DNA of 64,000 nt from Clostridiales bacterium (GTDB lineage: Bacteria; Bacillota; Clostridia; Oscillospirales; Oscillospiraceae): assembly GCA_029268065.1 (NCBI GenBank), contig JAJUHC010000001.1, positions 124,001-188,000 on the forward strand, in the 5' to 3' direction. Below, in pieces: positions 15,639 through 23,472 of the stretch. The position numbers were made by a program, and so were the translations under genes. How positions within the stretch are numbered: the first letter of the stretch is position 1; the number at the start of each line of letters is the position of its first letter. The notes under the pieces are model-generated. The model did not search any database. It had not been told where the DNA came from and saw only the letters and a program-made list of their open reading frames with translations.

Positions 15639-17330
15639 TCAGCCGACTTTCGCCGAAACGATGGGCGAGGTTTTGCCCTGATAGTCCTCGGTAACATTCG
15701 GAAGCCTGGTTTTGCTGAAAAAGTCGCCTTTTATCATTTCGCGCTCGACATAGATCCTGTGCCTCTCGCCGCTCTGCATGGTAATCAGTATTTCGAGGCC
15801 GATGGTGGCGCGCAGAGTGTCGGAGGTCATGCCCTTGCCGCTTGCGGCCGGCACGCTGTCCAGCCAGGACGGCAGGGAAGGGTCTACCGGCATGAGGTTA
15901 TGCACGCAGTAGAATATCCTCACCTGACCGTAGCTCAAAGAGTTATAATAGGAAATAAGGTAATCCTTGGGGTCCTCGGTCGAGCCGTAATTATCCTTTA
16001 CGCTTAAATCGAAGCTCATGGGAAGGGCGTATTTGCTCTGCTCGGCCGGCCTGCTCGGAGCGGAGGCCAAATCGGGACGCATCCTGTAAAGCCTGAGCGT
16101 GCCGTAGGGGGGCGCCTTTACCGTCTTCACGTTCACGCTGATTTTGGAAACCTTGTCGGCCGGATTCTGAAGCGCGGCCTGGTTCAGGTAGAGCGAAAAG
16201 CCTATGTCCCCGGCAAGGCCGAGCTGCATAGCGTTGCCTGTGTCTGACGTGTATGTGAACGCGGGCCACAGACCCAGGCTCAGATAATCTATTCTGAACA
16301 GGGGCGCCGCCTGGGCCGCGGACGGAACCGTCTGAGCTGCTTTCGGCGTTGACTGAGCGCCTGCCTGCGGGCTGGGAGTCAGGCCGCTTTTTACGGCGGC
16401 CCCTCCAATAACGGTTTTCTGCGTAAGACTGAAGGTGACAAAGATCAGAAACAGGAACAGAATAAAAATCACGGCGTTGAATACGCAGCCCTTTTTAATC
16501 AAAAGCTTCCTAATGAGGAAATAGACGATCAGCAGAATAGCGGCGAAGATCCAGCCTGTAAGGCTCACCTTGCCGACAAGCATGAGAAATAGCGCGATGA
16601 GCGCGAGCAAAACGAGCCCTATCGGAAAGAGCTTTCTGCCGCGTTCGCCGCTTTCGGGCTTTTCGCCGCGCGGCCCGTCGCTTTGACCTGCGGACGTTTC
16701 GCCTTTCATTGCGGCGGCCTGAGGGGCGCTTTGAGCGGGCGCCGGGGCCGCCGCCACGGGCTTTCCGCATTTGCCGCAGAACCTTGAGCCGGGACCGAGC
16801 GCGGCTCCGCATTGGGCGCAGAAACCGGCCCCGCTCTCGCTCCGAGGCGGTTCGTTAACCTGCGGCGCGGGGCTCGGAGCCGCCGAGGGGATATAACCCG
16901 CAGGGTACAGAGCTTTGCTTTTGCCGAGGACGGTTTTGAACTTCCAGCCGTATTTTGACGCGGCCTCCTTTACCGCCTTCGGAATGGCCCCCAAATCCAG
17001 GTCGTATTCGCAGACCTTGCCGTCGGGGCCGTATTTTGTGCCTTTTACCTTTCGGAAAAGAGTGCCACCGGACTGGAAGCTGCTGCCGCCGTCGCTGCCA
17101 AATGAAATGCCCTTGCCTGTTTCTGTCGTTTTTTCGTACATGTAAACGGTGCGGTCCTCTTCACTTGCGAATATGCAGGATTCATAGCTTATCCTTTTGC
17201 TGCCGGCAGACCATTTTGCGTCGAGGAATTCCTTGCTTACAGAGATGTCTGTGCCGTTTCCGGTCTGAATCTCCAGGCCCAGGCCTTCGAGACTGGACTG
17301 TATTTCCGCGAGTAGCTGTTCTCTGGACAT
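15639..17330 (-). CDS. Zinc-ribbon membrane protein with large C-terminal domain
   Basis: 563 residues of unknown function. The N-terminal 130 residues form a soluble domain I do not recognise; a Pro/Ala-rich linker follows; a double zinc ribbon of the FCAQCG...FCGKCG type lies near 170-190; three hydrophobic segments follow (about 235-310); and about 240 C-terminal residues lie beyond them, probably outside the cell. The ATG at 17330 has GGGGGAG 4 bases upstream. It is a single gene after the suf pair, divergent from the MFS gene. It resembles the broad class of zinc-ribbon stress or envelope proteins in Bacillota; a specific role cannot be given. Confidence 0.6.
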   Translation of the reverse strand: MSREQLLAEIQSSLEGLGLEIQTGNGTDISVSKEFLDAKWSAGSKRISYESCIFASEEDRTVYMYEKTTETGKGISFGSDGGSSFQSGGTLFRKVKGTKYGPDGKVCEYDLDLGAIPKAVKEAASKYGWKFKTVLGKSKALYPAGYIPSAAPSPAPQVNEPPRSESGAGFCAQCGAALGPGSRFCGKCGKPVAAAPAPAQSAPQAAAMKGETSAGQSDGPRGEKPESGERGRKLFPIGLVLLALIALFLMLVGKVSLTGWIFAAILLIVYFLIRKLLIKKGCVFNAVIFILFLFLIFVTFSLTQKTVIGGAAVKSGLTPSPQAGAQSTPKAAQTVPSAAQAAPLFRIDYLSLGLWPAFTYTSDTGNAMQLGLAGDIGFSLYLNQAALQNPADKVSKISVNVKTVKAPPYGTLRLYRMRPDLASAPSRPAEQSKYALPMSFDLSVKDNYGSTEDPKDYLISYYNSLSYGQVRIFYCVHNLMPVDPSLPSWLDSVPAASGKGMTSDTLRATIGLEILITMQSGERHRIYVEREMIKGDFFSKTRLPNVTEDYQGKTSPIVSAKVG

Positions 17331-17454
17331 CGCGCTCCCCCTCTTTTGCCCATATTTAGGCTTTATTCGACAATATTATACATGACTGTTTGCGGGGAAT
17401 AAATAGTTTTCCGCTTCGTTCTAAAAATAAGCCTATAAAAACTATTTTTCCGTT

Positions 17455-17483
17455 TTGTTAATAAATGAGAAAAAAGAGATAAT
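17455..17483 (+). promoter_or_regulatory. Candidate promoter of the MFS gene
   Basis: TTGTTA and GATAAT are separated by 17 bases, about 75 bases before the ATG. Each hexamer has one mismatch to consensus or slightly more; the surrounding DNA is AT-rich. Confidence 0.45.
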
Positions 17484-17556
17484 ATACATCCATATCCTCT
17501 GATGATATAATTACCCGGTGTAAATACGCAAATAATCGGAGACAGGGGTTTATTTA

Positions 17557-18984
17557 ATGTCGGCAAACAGCATTGATCCTCGGGAAAAATCCGGGCCGGA
17601 AGGCAGGTTCACCGCCAATCAGAAGGCTACGATGGCTTTGGCTCTCCTTACGGCCTATATTGTGCCGTTTATGACCTCGGCGCTGAACCTGTCCGTAACG
17701 GATATCAGCAGCCAGCTTAACAGCGGCGCAACCGCGGTCACCTGGGTAGTAAGTGCTTTCACGCTCGTCGTCGCCGTGCTGAGCGTGCCCTTCGGACACC
17801 TCGCGGACGTTACGGACAGACGCCGGATATTCATCGCGGGCACCGTAATTTTTGCGGCAACCAGCCTGTCGTCCGCGCTTGCAAATTCCATAGGCCTTCT
17901 CATAGCGTCGCGCGCTCTTCAGGGCGTCGGCTCGGCAATGATATACAGTACGAACCTTCCGCTGCTTTTGAACGCCTTTCCCGCTTCGATGCGAGGCAGG
18001 ATTCTCGGCTATTCGGTTACGGCCACCTATGCCGGGCTGAGCACCGGACCGGTATTCGGAGGGTTTATGAACGCGGCCTTCGGATGGCGCTCCATATTCG
18101 CCGTGGCCTTCGCGATGTCCGCCGTTTCGATGTACCTTGCAAAGCGCTTCATAGCCAGAAGCGAGGTTTCAGAGGAGCACCGGCATGACATACCGGGCAA
18201 TATACTTTATATCGTGATGGTTTTCTCGCTGATTTTCGGGCTCTCAAGCTGGAGAGACGGCTTGTGGGCCAAGCTCCTTGTGCTTTTGGCCGCTTTGCTT
18301 ATGCCCTGCTTTGTTATTTTGGAAAAGCGCTCGCCCTCGCCGCTCGTCCAGGTAAGGCTTTTCGCGCTCGACATGGGGTATACCCTTTCAAACCTGACGG
18401 CGCTGCTCAATTACGGGGCTACCTTCGCCCTCAGCTACACCATGTCGCTCTATCTTCAAAACGTAAAGGGGCTTTCATCCTCCATGGCGGGACTCGTGCT
18501 TATCAGCCAGCCGCTGGTTATGGCCGTTATCTCGCCCTTTGCCGGACGGCTCTCCGAGCGCGTAGCCCCTCATATGCTTGCTTCCGCCGGAATGGGGATT
18601 TCCGCGCTCGGCCTCTTTCTGCTGAGCACGATCGGGGTTGACTTTCCGCTCTGGCGCATTATTTCCGCTCTTGCAGTAATCGGAACAGGTTTCGGCTTCT
18701 TCTCGTCGCCAAACACCAACGCCGTGCTATCCTGCGTGGACAAGTCGCATTACGGAGAGGCAAACTCCATACTCGGAACCATGCGCACGCTCGGACAATC
18801 CATATCCATGGTCATCATTATTTTCATACTGGGCGCCTGCGTGGGCAACGTGGTTATAGCCAAGGCCCCGCCGGAGCTGCTGTCCGACGCGATACGCACG
18901 GCGCTTATCATCTACGCCTTTATCTGCCTCGCCGGCACTGGTCTCTCCCTTGTCCGGAGCAAAACGGCAAAGCGCAGGCCGTGA
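17557..18984 (+). CDS. MFS exporter, DHA2 (EmrB/QacA) type
   Basis: 475 residues, about 14 hydrophobic segments. Motif A (GHLADVTDRRR) lies in the first cytoplasmic loop and an antiporter motif C (GLSTGPVFGG) in helix 5, both typical of proton-driven drug:H+ antiporters. Early Asp in LSVTDISSQL fits the DHA2 helix-1 motif. No regulator or membrane-fusion partner is adjacent. Substrate is unknown; export of a toxic compound is the usual role. Confidence 0.85.
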   Translation: MSANSIDPREKSGPEGRFTANQKATMALALLTAYIVPFMTSALNLSVTDISSQLNSGATAVTWVVSAFTLVVAVLSVPFGHLADVTDRRRIFIAGTVIFAATSLSSALANSIGLLIASRALQGVGSAMIYSTNLPLLLNAFPASMRGRILGYSVTATYAGLSTGPVFGGFMNAAFGWRSIFAVAFAMSAVSMYLAKRFIARSEVSEEHRHDIPGNILYIVMVFSLIFGLSSWRDGLWAKLLVLLAALLMPCFVILEKRSPSPLVQVRLFALDMGYTLSNLTALLNYGATFALSYTMSLYLQNVKGLSSSMAGLVLISQPLVMAVISPFAGRLSERVAPHMLASAGMGISALGLFLLSTIGVDFPLWRIISALAVIGTGFGFFSSPNTNAVLSCVDKSHYGEANSILGTMRTLGQSISMVIIIFILGACVGNVVIAKAPPELLSDAIRTALIIYAFICLAGTGLSLVRSKTAKRRP

Positions 18985-19077
18985 CTGATTTAAAAAAACG
19001 AGAGCATATTAAGAACCTGAGAACAAAGAGCAAGGCGCGGGTCATACGGCCCCGCAATAGCCGCATTCAATTAACGT

Positions 19078-19104
19078 AGCGCCCGAGCTGTCCGCTCGGG
19101 CGCT
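19078..19104. terminator. Bidirectional terminator hairpin
   Basis: A perfect 10-bp GC-rich stem (19078-19087 with 19095-19104) with a 7-base loop lies between the converging MFS and znuA genes. Confidence 0.65.
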
Positions 19105-19129
19105 CCAGATATGTAACGCGGGGGGATGA

Positions 19130-20065
19130 TCAGGCCTGCCGGGTGCTTGCCAGGCTCTCGTAAATCCTGCTCAAGTTTATCCGCATGCGTTCGAGATAGC
19201 TTTTGCCGTCCTCGGAGCCTGCCAGAGTGTAAATGGTTTCAACCTTGGCCCCTACCTCGCGCGCAAGCGCTTTCGATACCTCGGGGCTCGCCATTTCCTC
19301 GGCAAATATGGTGGTTACCTTGTTTTTTCTGCAATACTCCACGAGCAGCGCGAGCTTCTGAGGGCTCGGCTCGCCTTCCGAAAATACGTCCTCCACGCTG
19401 TTCTGGCTCAGCCCGAAGTCGCGGCAGAGATAGGCGAAGGCCGCGTGCCCGGTGACAAAATTCTTTGAGGCAGCCGTACTGAACTTCGCGCTGAATTCGT
19501 TGTACAGGCTCTCAAGCTGCGAAACATAGCTTTCGCAGTTTTTTTCATAATAATCCCTGTTAGACGGATCGGCCCTGGAAAACGCGTCCCTTATGTTCCT
19601 CACCTCTGTTTGGGCGCACTTAAGGCTGAGCCAGGTGTGCGGATCATATTGGCCGTGCTCCTTTATTTCTTCCTCGTCCTCGATTTTTATGGCCGCTACG
19701 CCCTTTGAGGCCTCGACGGTGATAAGATTTTTGTTGCCGGCGGCCGAAATGGTTTTTTCGGCCCAGGGCTCCATGCCAAGCCCGTTAATTATCAGCACAT
19801 CGGCCTTGGACAGTCCCGCAACGTCTTGAGCCTTGGGCTCGAAGGCGTGCGGCTTGGCGCCGTCGGGTATCATGGCGGTTACATCTACCTTGTCGCCGCC
19901 GACGGCCCTGGCAAATTCCTTCAGCGCATTCAGGCTCACATATACCTTGAGCTTGCCGGGGGTCGGGGCGGGGGTGCTTTTTCCGCCGCTGCCGCTCTCC
20001 GAGCAGGCAGAAAAGCTCGTGAGCGCGGCGATACAAAGAATTGAGGCCAGAATTTTTTTCAGCAT
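19130..20065 (-). CDS. znuA: Zinc ABC transporter substrate-binding lipoprotein ZnuA
   Basis: 311 residues with a lipoprotein signal peptide (lipobox ending SFSAC, Cys21). It belongs to the cluster A-I metal-binding proteins; metal-ligand histidines are visible in KPHAFEP, DPHTW and TGHAAF, with a late acidic EEMASPE. The His-rich loop of many ZnuA proteins is reduced to an acidic stretch (EDEEEIKEHGQYDPH). It is divergent from znuC-znuB-zur and shares their operator region. GGAGGG lies 9 bases before ATG. Zinc rather than manganese is inferred from the adjacent Fur-family gene and three-His set. Confidence 0.88.
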   Translation of the reverse strand: MLKKILASILCIAALTSFSACSESGSGGKSTPAPTPGKLKVYVSLNALKEFARAVGGDKVDVTAMIPDGAKPHAFEPKAQDVAGLSKADVLIINGLGMEPWAEKTISAAGNKNLITVEASKGVAAIKIEDEEEIKEHGQYDPHTWLSLKCAQTEVRNIRDAFSRADPSNRDYYEKNCESYVSQLESLYNEFSAKFSTAASKNFVTGHAAFAYLCRDFGLSQNSVEDVFSEGEPSPQKLALLVEYCRKNKVTTIFAEEMASPEVSKALAREVGAKVETIYTLAGSEDGKSYLERMRINLSRIYESLASTRQA

Positions 20066-20091
20066 TTTAGTATGCCCTCCGAAAAATATAC

Positions 20092-20121
20092 TTGCAAATG
20101 ATTCGCATTTGCGTTTATAAT
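20092..20121 (+). promoter_or_regulatory. Zur-type operator inside the znuC promoter
   Basis: GCAAATG-ATTCG-CATTTGC (20094-20112) is a perfect 7-5-7 inverted repeat. It lies between a -35-like TTGCAA (20092-20097) and a -10 TATAAT (20116-20121) spaced by 18 bases, so a bound repressor would block the znuC promoter; it is also 29 bases upstream of the znuA start. Just downstream the ATAATGATAAT stretch looks like half of a second Fur-family site. The Fur-family gene at 21745 is the natural ligand-responsive repressor. Confidence 0.7.
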
Positions 20122-20194
20122 AATGATAATATTAAAAGGAAGTATTTGTCAAGCGGAAATGAGCAGAGTATGTTTTCCGGAAGGGCGGTATCAT

Positions 20195-20860
20195 ATGATT
20201 AGGGCAGAGAACCTCTATTTTTCCTATAACGCCTCTCCGCCTTTTGTGCTGAATGGGATAGATTTTGAACTGAAAAACGGTGAGTACGTTTCGGTGGTGG
20301 GCGAAAACGGCTGCGGCAAGACAACGCTCATGAAGCTTATCCTGAAATTCCTCAAGCCTGTCCGGGGAAGCATAGCGTCGGAAGCTAAGCGCATAGGTTA
20401 TGTGCCTCAGAAGCAGGGCTCCATGAATTCGGGTTTCCCGATTACCGTGTACGAGATGCTTGATTCATACAGAAGGCTTTTGGGGATAAGGGAAAAGGCG
20501 GTTGTAACCGAAAGCCTCAGAAGGGCTGGTCTGGAGGAATTTTCGGCCGCGCTTATTGACACGCTTTCGGGCGGACAGGGCCAGAAGGCTCTCATAGCCC
20601 GCGCGATGCTCGGAAGTCCCGACCTGATTATTCTGGACGAGCCCTCGAGCGGGGTCGATCCTTCCAGCCAGAAGGAGATATACGGGCTTCTCAGAAAGCT
20701 CAACGAGGAAAACGGCGTTACAATATTATCGGTGGAGCACAACCTGGAGGCCGCGGTTTTAAACTCCACGCTTATTTATCATCTTTCAAAGGGGAAGGGG
20801 CATGTCTGCACCCCGCAGAATTATGCCGAAGAATATCTGAGGAACAGGGGGGAAAGCTGA
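20195..20860 (+). CDS. znuC: Zinc ABC transporter ATP-binding protein ZnuC
   Basis: 221 residues from the ATG at 20195, chosen because GGAAGGGCGG precedes it and the extra upstream residues do not belong to the ATPase fold. Walker A GENGCGKTT, signature LSGGQGQK, Walker B LIILDEPSSG and switch VEHN are all present. It pairs with ZnuB, whose ATG starts 1 base after its stop. It energises zinc uptake. Confidence 0.9.
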   Translation: MIRAENLYFSYNASPPFVLNGIDFELKNGEYVSVVGENGCGKTTLMKLILKFLKPVRGSIASEAKRIGYVPQKQGSMNSGFPITVYEMLDSYRRLLGIREKAVVTESLRRAGLEEFSAALIDTLSGGQGQKALIARAMLGSPDLIILDEPSSGVDPSSQKEIYGLLRKLNEENGVTILSVEHNLEAAVLNSTLIYHLSKGKGHVCTPQNYAEEYLRNRGES

Positions 20861-20861
20861 A

Positions 20862-21680
20862 ATGCTGAGCTACGGCTTTATGCAGAACGCTGTTTTCGTT
20901 TCTCTGTGCATATCCGTGCTTTGCCCGTGCATCGGGATTTTCCTGGTACTCAGGAGATACTCCATGATCGGCGACGCGCTTTCCCACGCCTCGCTCGCGG
21001 GTATTACGATTGGGCTTTTGTTCGGGCAAAGCCCGGTGCTGGGCGCTTTCGTGTTTACCTCGGTCTGCGGCGCGCTTGTCGAGTTTCTGAGGAGCTATTA
21101 TGAGAAGCATACGGACCTGATCCTCTCGATAATACTCTCACTTGGCGTCGGCACTGCGATCACGATAATCAGCTCCGGCAGGCTCCGCGTGAACGCGGAC
21201 GCGTTTATGTTCGGCAGCATACTTACCGTGACAAAGACGGACATGATAATGGTGCTGGCCCTGAGCCTGGTTTCCCTGCTTGCCGTCGCCTTCCTGTATC
21301 ATCAGATGCTCTACATCGCGTTTGACGAGGAGGCGGCGAAGGTCGCCGGAGTCAGGGTCAGACTCATAAACTATGTGTTTTCGATACTCGTCGCCTCGGC
21401 GATATCGGTGTCGATAAGGATAGTCGGCGTGCTCGTACTGAGCTCGATGATAGCGATCCCTGTCGCGACGGCTCTTCAGCTCGGAAAGGGGTTTAGGAAA
21501 ACGCTTGTCTTTTCCGTCATTTTCAGCGCTTTTGACATAATGTCGGGGCTTCTTTTTTCCTATTATCTGAATGTTGCGCCCGGAGGGCTTACGGCGCTGA
21601 TTTCGGTAGCCCTTCTGCTTGCCGTCATACTGGCGAAAAGATTGCTTTCCGGCGTAAAAGGACGGAAAAGCCATAGCTGA
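20862..21680 (+). CDS. znuB: Zinc ABC transporter permease ZnuB
   Basis: 272 residues with about eight membrane segments, of the ABC-3 permease family. The cytoplasmic coupling region reads MIGDALSHASLAG, a family hallmark. It follows znuC immediately and is followed by the regulator gene. Confidence 0.9.
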   Translation: MLSYGFMQNAVFVSLCISVLCPCIGIFLVLRRYSMIGDALSHASLAGITIGLLFGQSPVLGAFVFTSVCGALVEFLRSYYEKHTDLILSIILSLGVGTAITIISSGRLRVNADAFMFGSILTVTKTDMIMVLALSLVSLLAVAFLYHQMLYIAFDEEAAKVAGVRVRLINYVFSILVASAISVSIRIVGVLVLSSMIAIPVATALQLGKGFRKTLVFSVIFSAFDIMSGLLFSYYLNVAPGGLTALISVALLLAVILAKRLLSGVKGRKSHS

Positions 21681-21744
21681 AGTCAGTTTTTCGATGCATA
21701 TGAGCGCCTGATATGCCACCAAAAATATAAAGAGGTGAATTGAC

Positions 21745-22164
21745 TTGAAGGAGCAGCGGCGCGAGTGGCCCCGCGGAATGAAAAGGACAAGGCAGCGGGA
21801 ATGCGTGCTTTCCGTTCTCGAAAATTCGGATTCGCCGCTCAGCGCGATGGATATCTGCGGGAGCGCGCAAAATAGGGACTGCCGTCTTTGGCTTTCAACT
21901 GTCTACCGTATTCTGGAGCTGTTTGTGAAGGAAGAGGTCGCGGTCAAAACCACGATGCCGGACGGGGGCACATCGCTCTACGAGCTCAATCGGTACAGGC
22001 ACAGGCATTACGCGGTGTGCCTTCGCTGCCGCAGGGTTCTGGAAATGGACAACTGTCCGCTTGAAAAGTTCGTTCCCGAGTTTTCCGAGAGCGATTTCCG
22101 CGTCACGGGGCATAGGATAGAGATGTACGGCTACTGCAGGGAATGCGACGGAAAAGAGCGATAA
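21745..22164 (+). CDS. zur: Fur-family regulator, probably Zur
   Basis: 139 residues: winged-helix DNA-binding N-terminus (WLSTVYRILELF near 50-65) and a metal-binding C-terminus with an RHRHYAVCLRCRR segment and a second CREC pair that together make the structural zinc site. The start is TTG at 21745, with AGAGGTG 7 bases upstream; no ATG fits. Its place at the end of the znuCB operon and the palindrome at 20094 argue for Zur rather than Fur or PerR. Confidence 0.82.
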   Translation: MKEQRREWPRGMKRTRQRECVLSVLENSDSPLSAMDICGSAQNRDCRLWLSTVYRILELFVKEEVAVKTTMPDGGTSLYELNRYRHRHYAVCLRCRRVLEMDNCPLEKFVPEFSESDFRVTGHRIEMYGYCRECDGKER

Positions 22165-22185
22165 ACGGGGTCTGAGGAGGAGCAT

Positions 22186-22575
22186 ATGCTGAAGAAATGC
22201 GTTATAACAACCGAAAGGGAAAACATGCATAACATAACCGGGGCAGTCCTTGACGCGGTCACGGAAAGCGGCGTCGGGAGCGGCGTCTGCGTCGTCTGCT
22301 GCCCGCACACGACGGCGGGCATAACCATAAACGAGAACGCCGACCCGGACGTTGTGAGGGATATACTCCTGGGACTGGACAGAGCCTTTCCCGACCGGGA
22401 GGAATTCAGGCATGCGGAAGGGAACTCAGCGGCTCATCTCAAGGCGAGCTGCGTCGGCTCATCGGTAATGATTCCGATTGAAAACGGCAGGCTCGTTCTC
22501 GGCACCTGGCAGGGTATTTATTTCTGCGAATTTGACGGCCCGAGAACCAGGCAGTTTTATGTGAAGGTATTTTAA
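22186..22575 (+). CDS. YjbQ family (UPF0047) protein
   Basis: 129 residues covering the whole family. Conserved features are CCPHTTAGITINEN (His and Asn/Glu of the putative active site), HAEGNSAAHLKAS, and GTWQGIYFCEFDGPR near the end. Some members show weak thiamine-phosphate synthase activity; the true role is unsettled. It starts 21 bases after zur with a GGAGGAG site, so it may be co-transcribed. Confidence 0.85.
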   Translation: MLKKCVITTERENMHNITGAVLDAVTESGVGSGVCVVCCPHTTAGITINENADPDVVRDILLGLDRAFPDREEFRHAEGNSAAHLKASCVGSSVMIPIENGRLVLGTWQGIYFCEFDGPRTRQFYVKVF

Positions 22576-22596
22576 GAACAGAACATTACTCCGAAG

Positions 22597-22651
22597 CAAT
22601 AATCGCAATATGCCCGCGGCCAAAAAAGCCGCGGGCATATTGCGATTATTG
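22597..22651. terminator. 24-bp perfect bidirectional terminator
   Basis: Arms 22597-22620 and 22628-22651 are perfectly complementary (24 bp) around a CAAAAAA loop. It separates the converging yjbQ and DUF3795 genes and would stop both transcripts. Confidence 0.8.
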
Positions 22652-22665
22652 AAGCTCGCTAAGAG

Positions 22666-22932
22666 TCAGAGCTTGCTTTCTGCGGCCCATTTTCTGAGCG
22701 CCTCGAGCCTGGGAGCGGGATCGTAGCCGAATTCCTTTCCCATGCTGCTGAGCATGTCGCAGGGGAAGCTCTCGCACACGCCGCAATGCTTGAGCTTTTT
22801 GTCCTCACAGCAGGCCTTAACGCCGCATTCTCCGCCCCAGAAGGGCTTCTCAATATTGACACAGCCCTTGCACTTAACCATTTCTTTTCTCTCGCAGGAA
22901 TTGCACAGTACTCCGCAGCGCGATTCAAACAT
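22666..22932 (-). CDS. DUF3795 cysteine-rich protein
   Basis: 88 residues with eleven cysteines in short pairs (CGVLCNSC, KCKGC, ACCEDKK, HCGVCESFPC), the DUF3795 pattern, likely binding zinc or an Fe-S cluster. FESFPC-like ending before a helical tail is typical. GGAG lies 8 bases before ATG. Function unknown. Confidence 0.8.
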   Translation of the reverse strand: MFESRCGVLCNSCERKEMVKCKGCVNIEKPFWGGECGVKACCEDKKLKHCGVCESFPCDMLSSMGKEFGYDPAPRLEALRKWAAESKL

Positions 22933-23472
22933 AGCTTCAGCTCCTGTTCGTATGTAATCAATACGTTCTGCTCCGGCGGGTGAAATTGAGACAAACGGGC
23001 GGAATGCAGAACACGAGTTCTAAATCATATTACCATAGTGCTTCAGGAAAATCAAGGAATTTCCTCGGGTTTTTATAAAAGCCCCCACTGACGCAGCGTT
23101 ATTTCTGGGGCGATGAGAGGCTGCGGCGGAATCAGACCCTAAGTTTGCATGAAAAAAATCATTTCCTTCAAATTAAGAAAAAATAAAGGCAAAAAATTTA
23201 TCTATGATTTGGGCCCAAGAGAGGGGGGCGGATTTGGGGAATTTTTCGGTCACGATTTTCTTTGGGATCAAAAAAATGATAATACCTTCCGATTGCGGCG
23301 AAGAAGCCCCTGCCGGGGCTGGAGAATCACGTTTTTGTAGGAACTTTCATAAAAGCGGTAAATATATGCTTAAAAATCTTAAATAATTCCTATTTCTTTT
23401 TTATATTTTTATAATATAATTAAAATGAAATTAGCAACTTGGCTTCTTGCATTTTTGGAGGCGATTAAATTC
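22933..23472. other. Long non-coding region upstream of pyruvate carboxylase
   Basis: No supportable gene in about 540 bases. It holds several small dyads, for example GCCCC/GGGGC arms at 23081-23085 and 23107-23111 enclosing an ACGC-GCGT pair, and a strongly AT-rich stretch with overlapping TATAAT hexamers at 23410-23420 that probably serves the pyc promoter. I do not recognise a known riboswitch. Confidence 0.5.

Noticed and set aside
23149-23386. Short overlapping frames upstream of pyc
   Set aside because: No ribosome binding site, odd composition, and they lie in the AT-rich leader.
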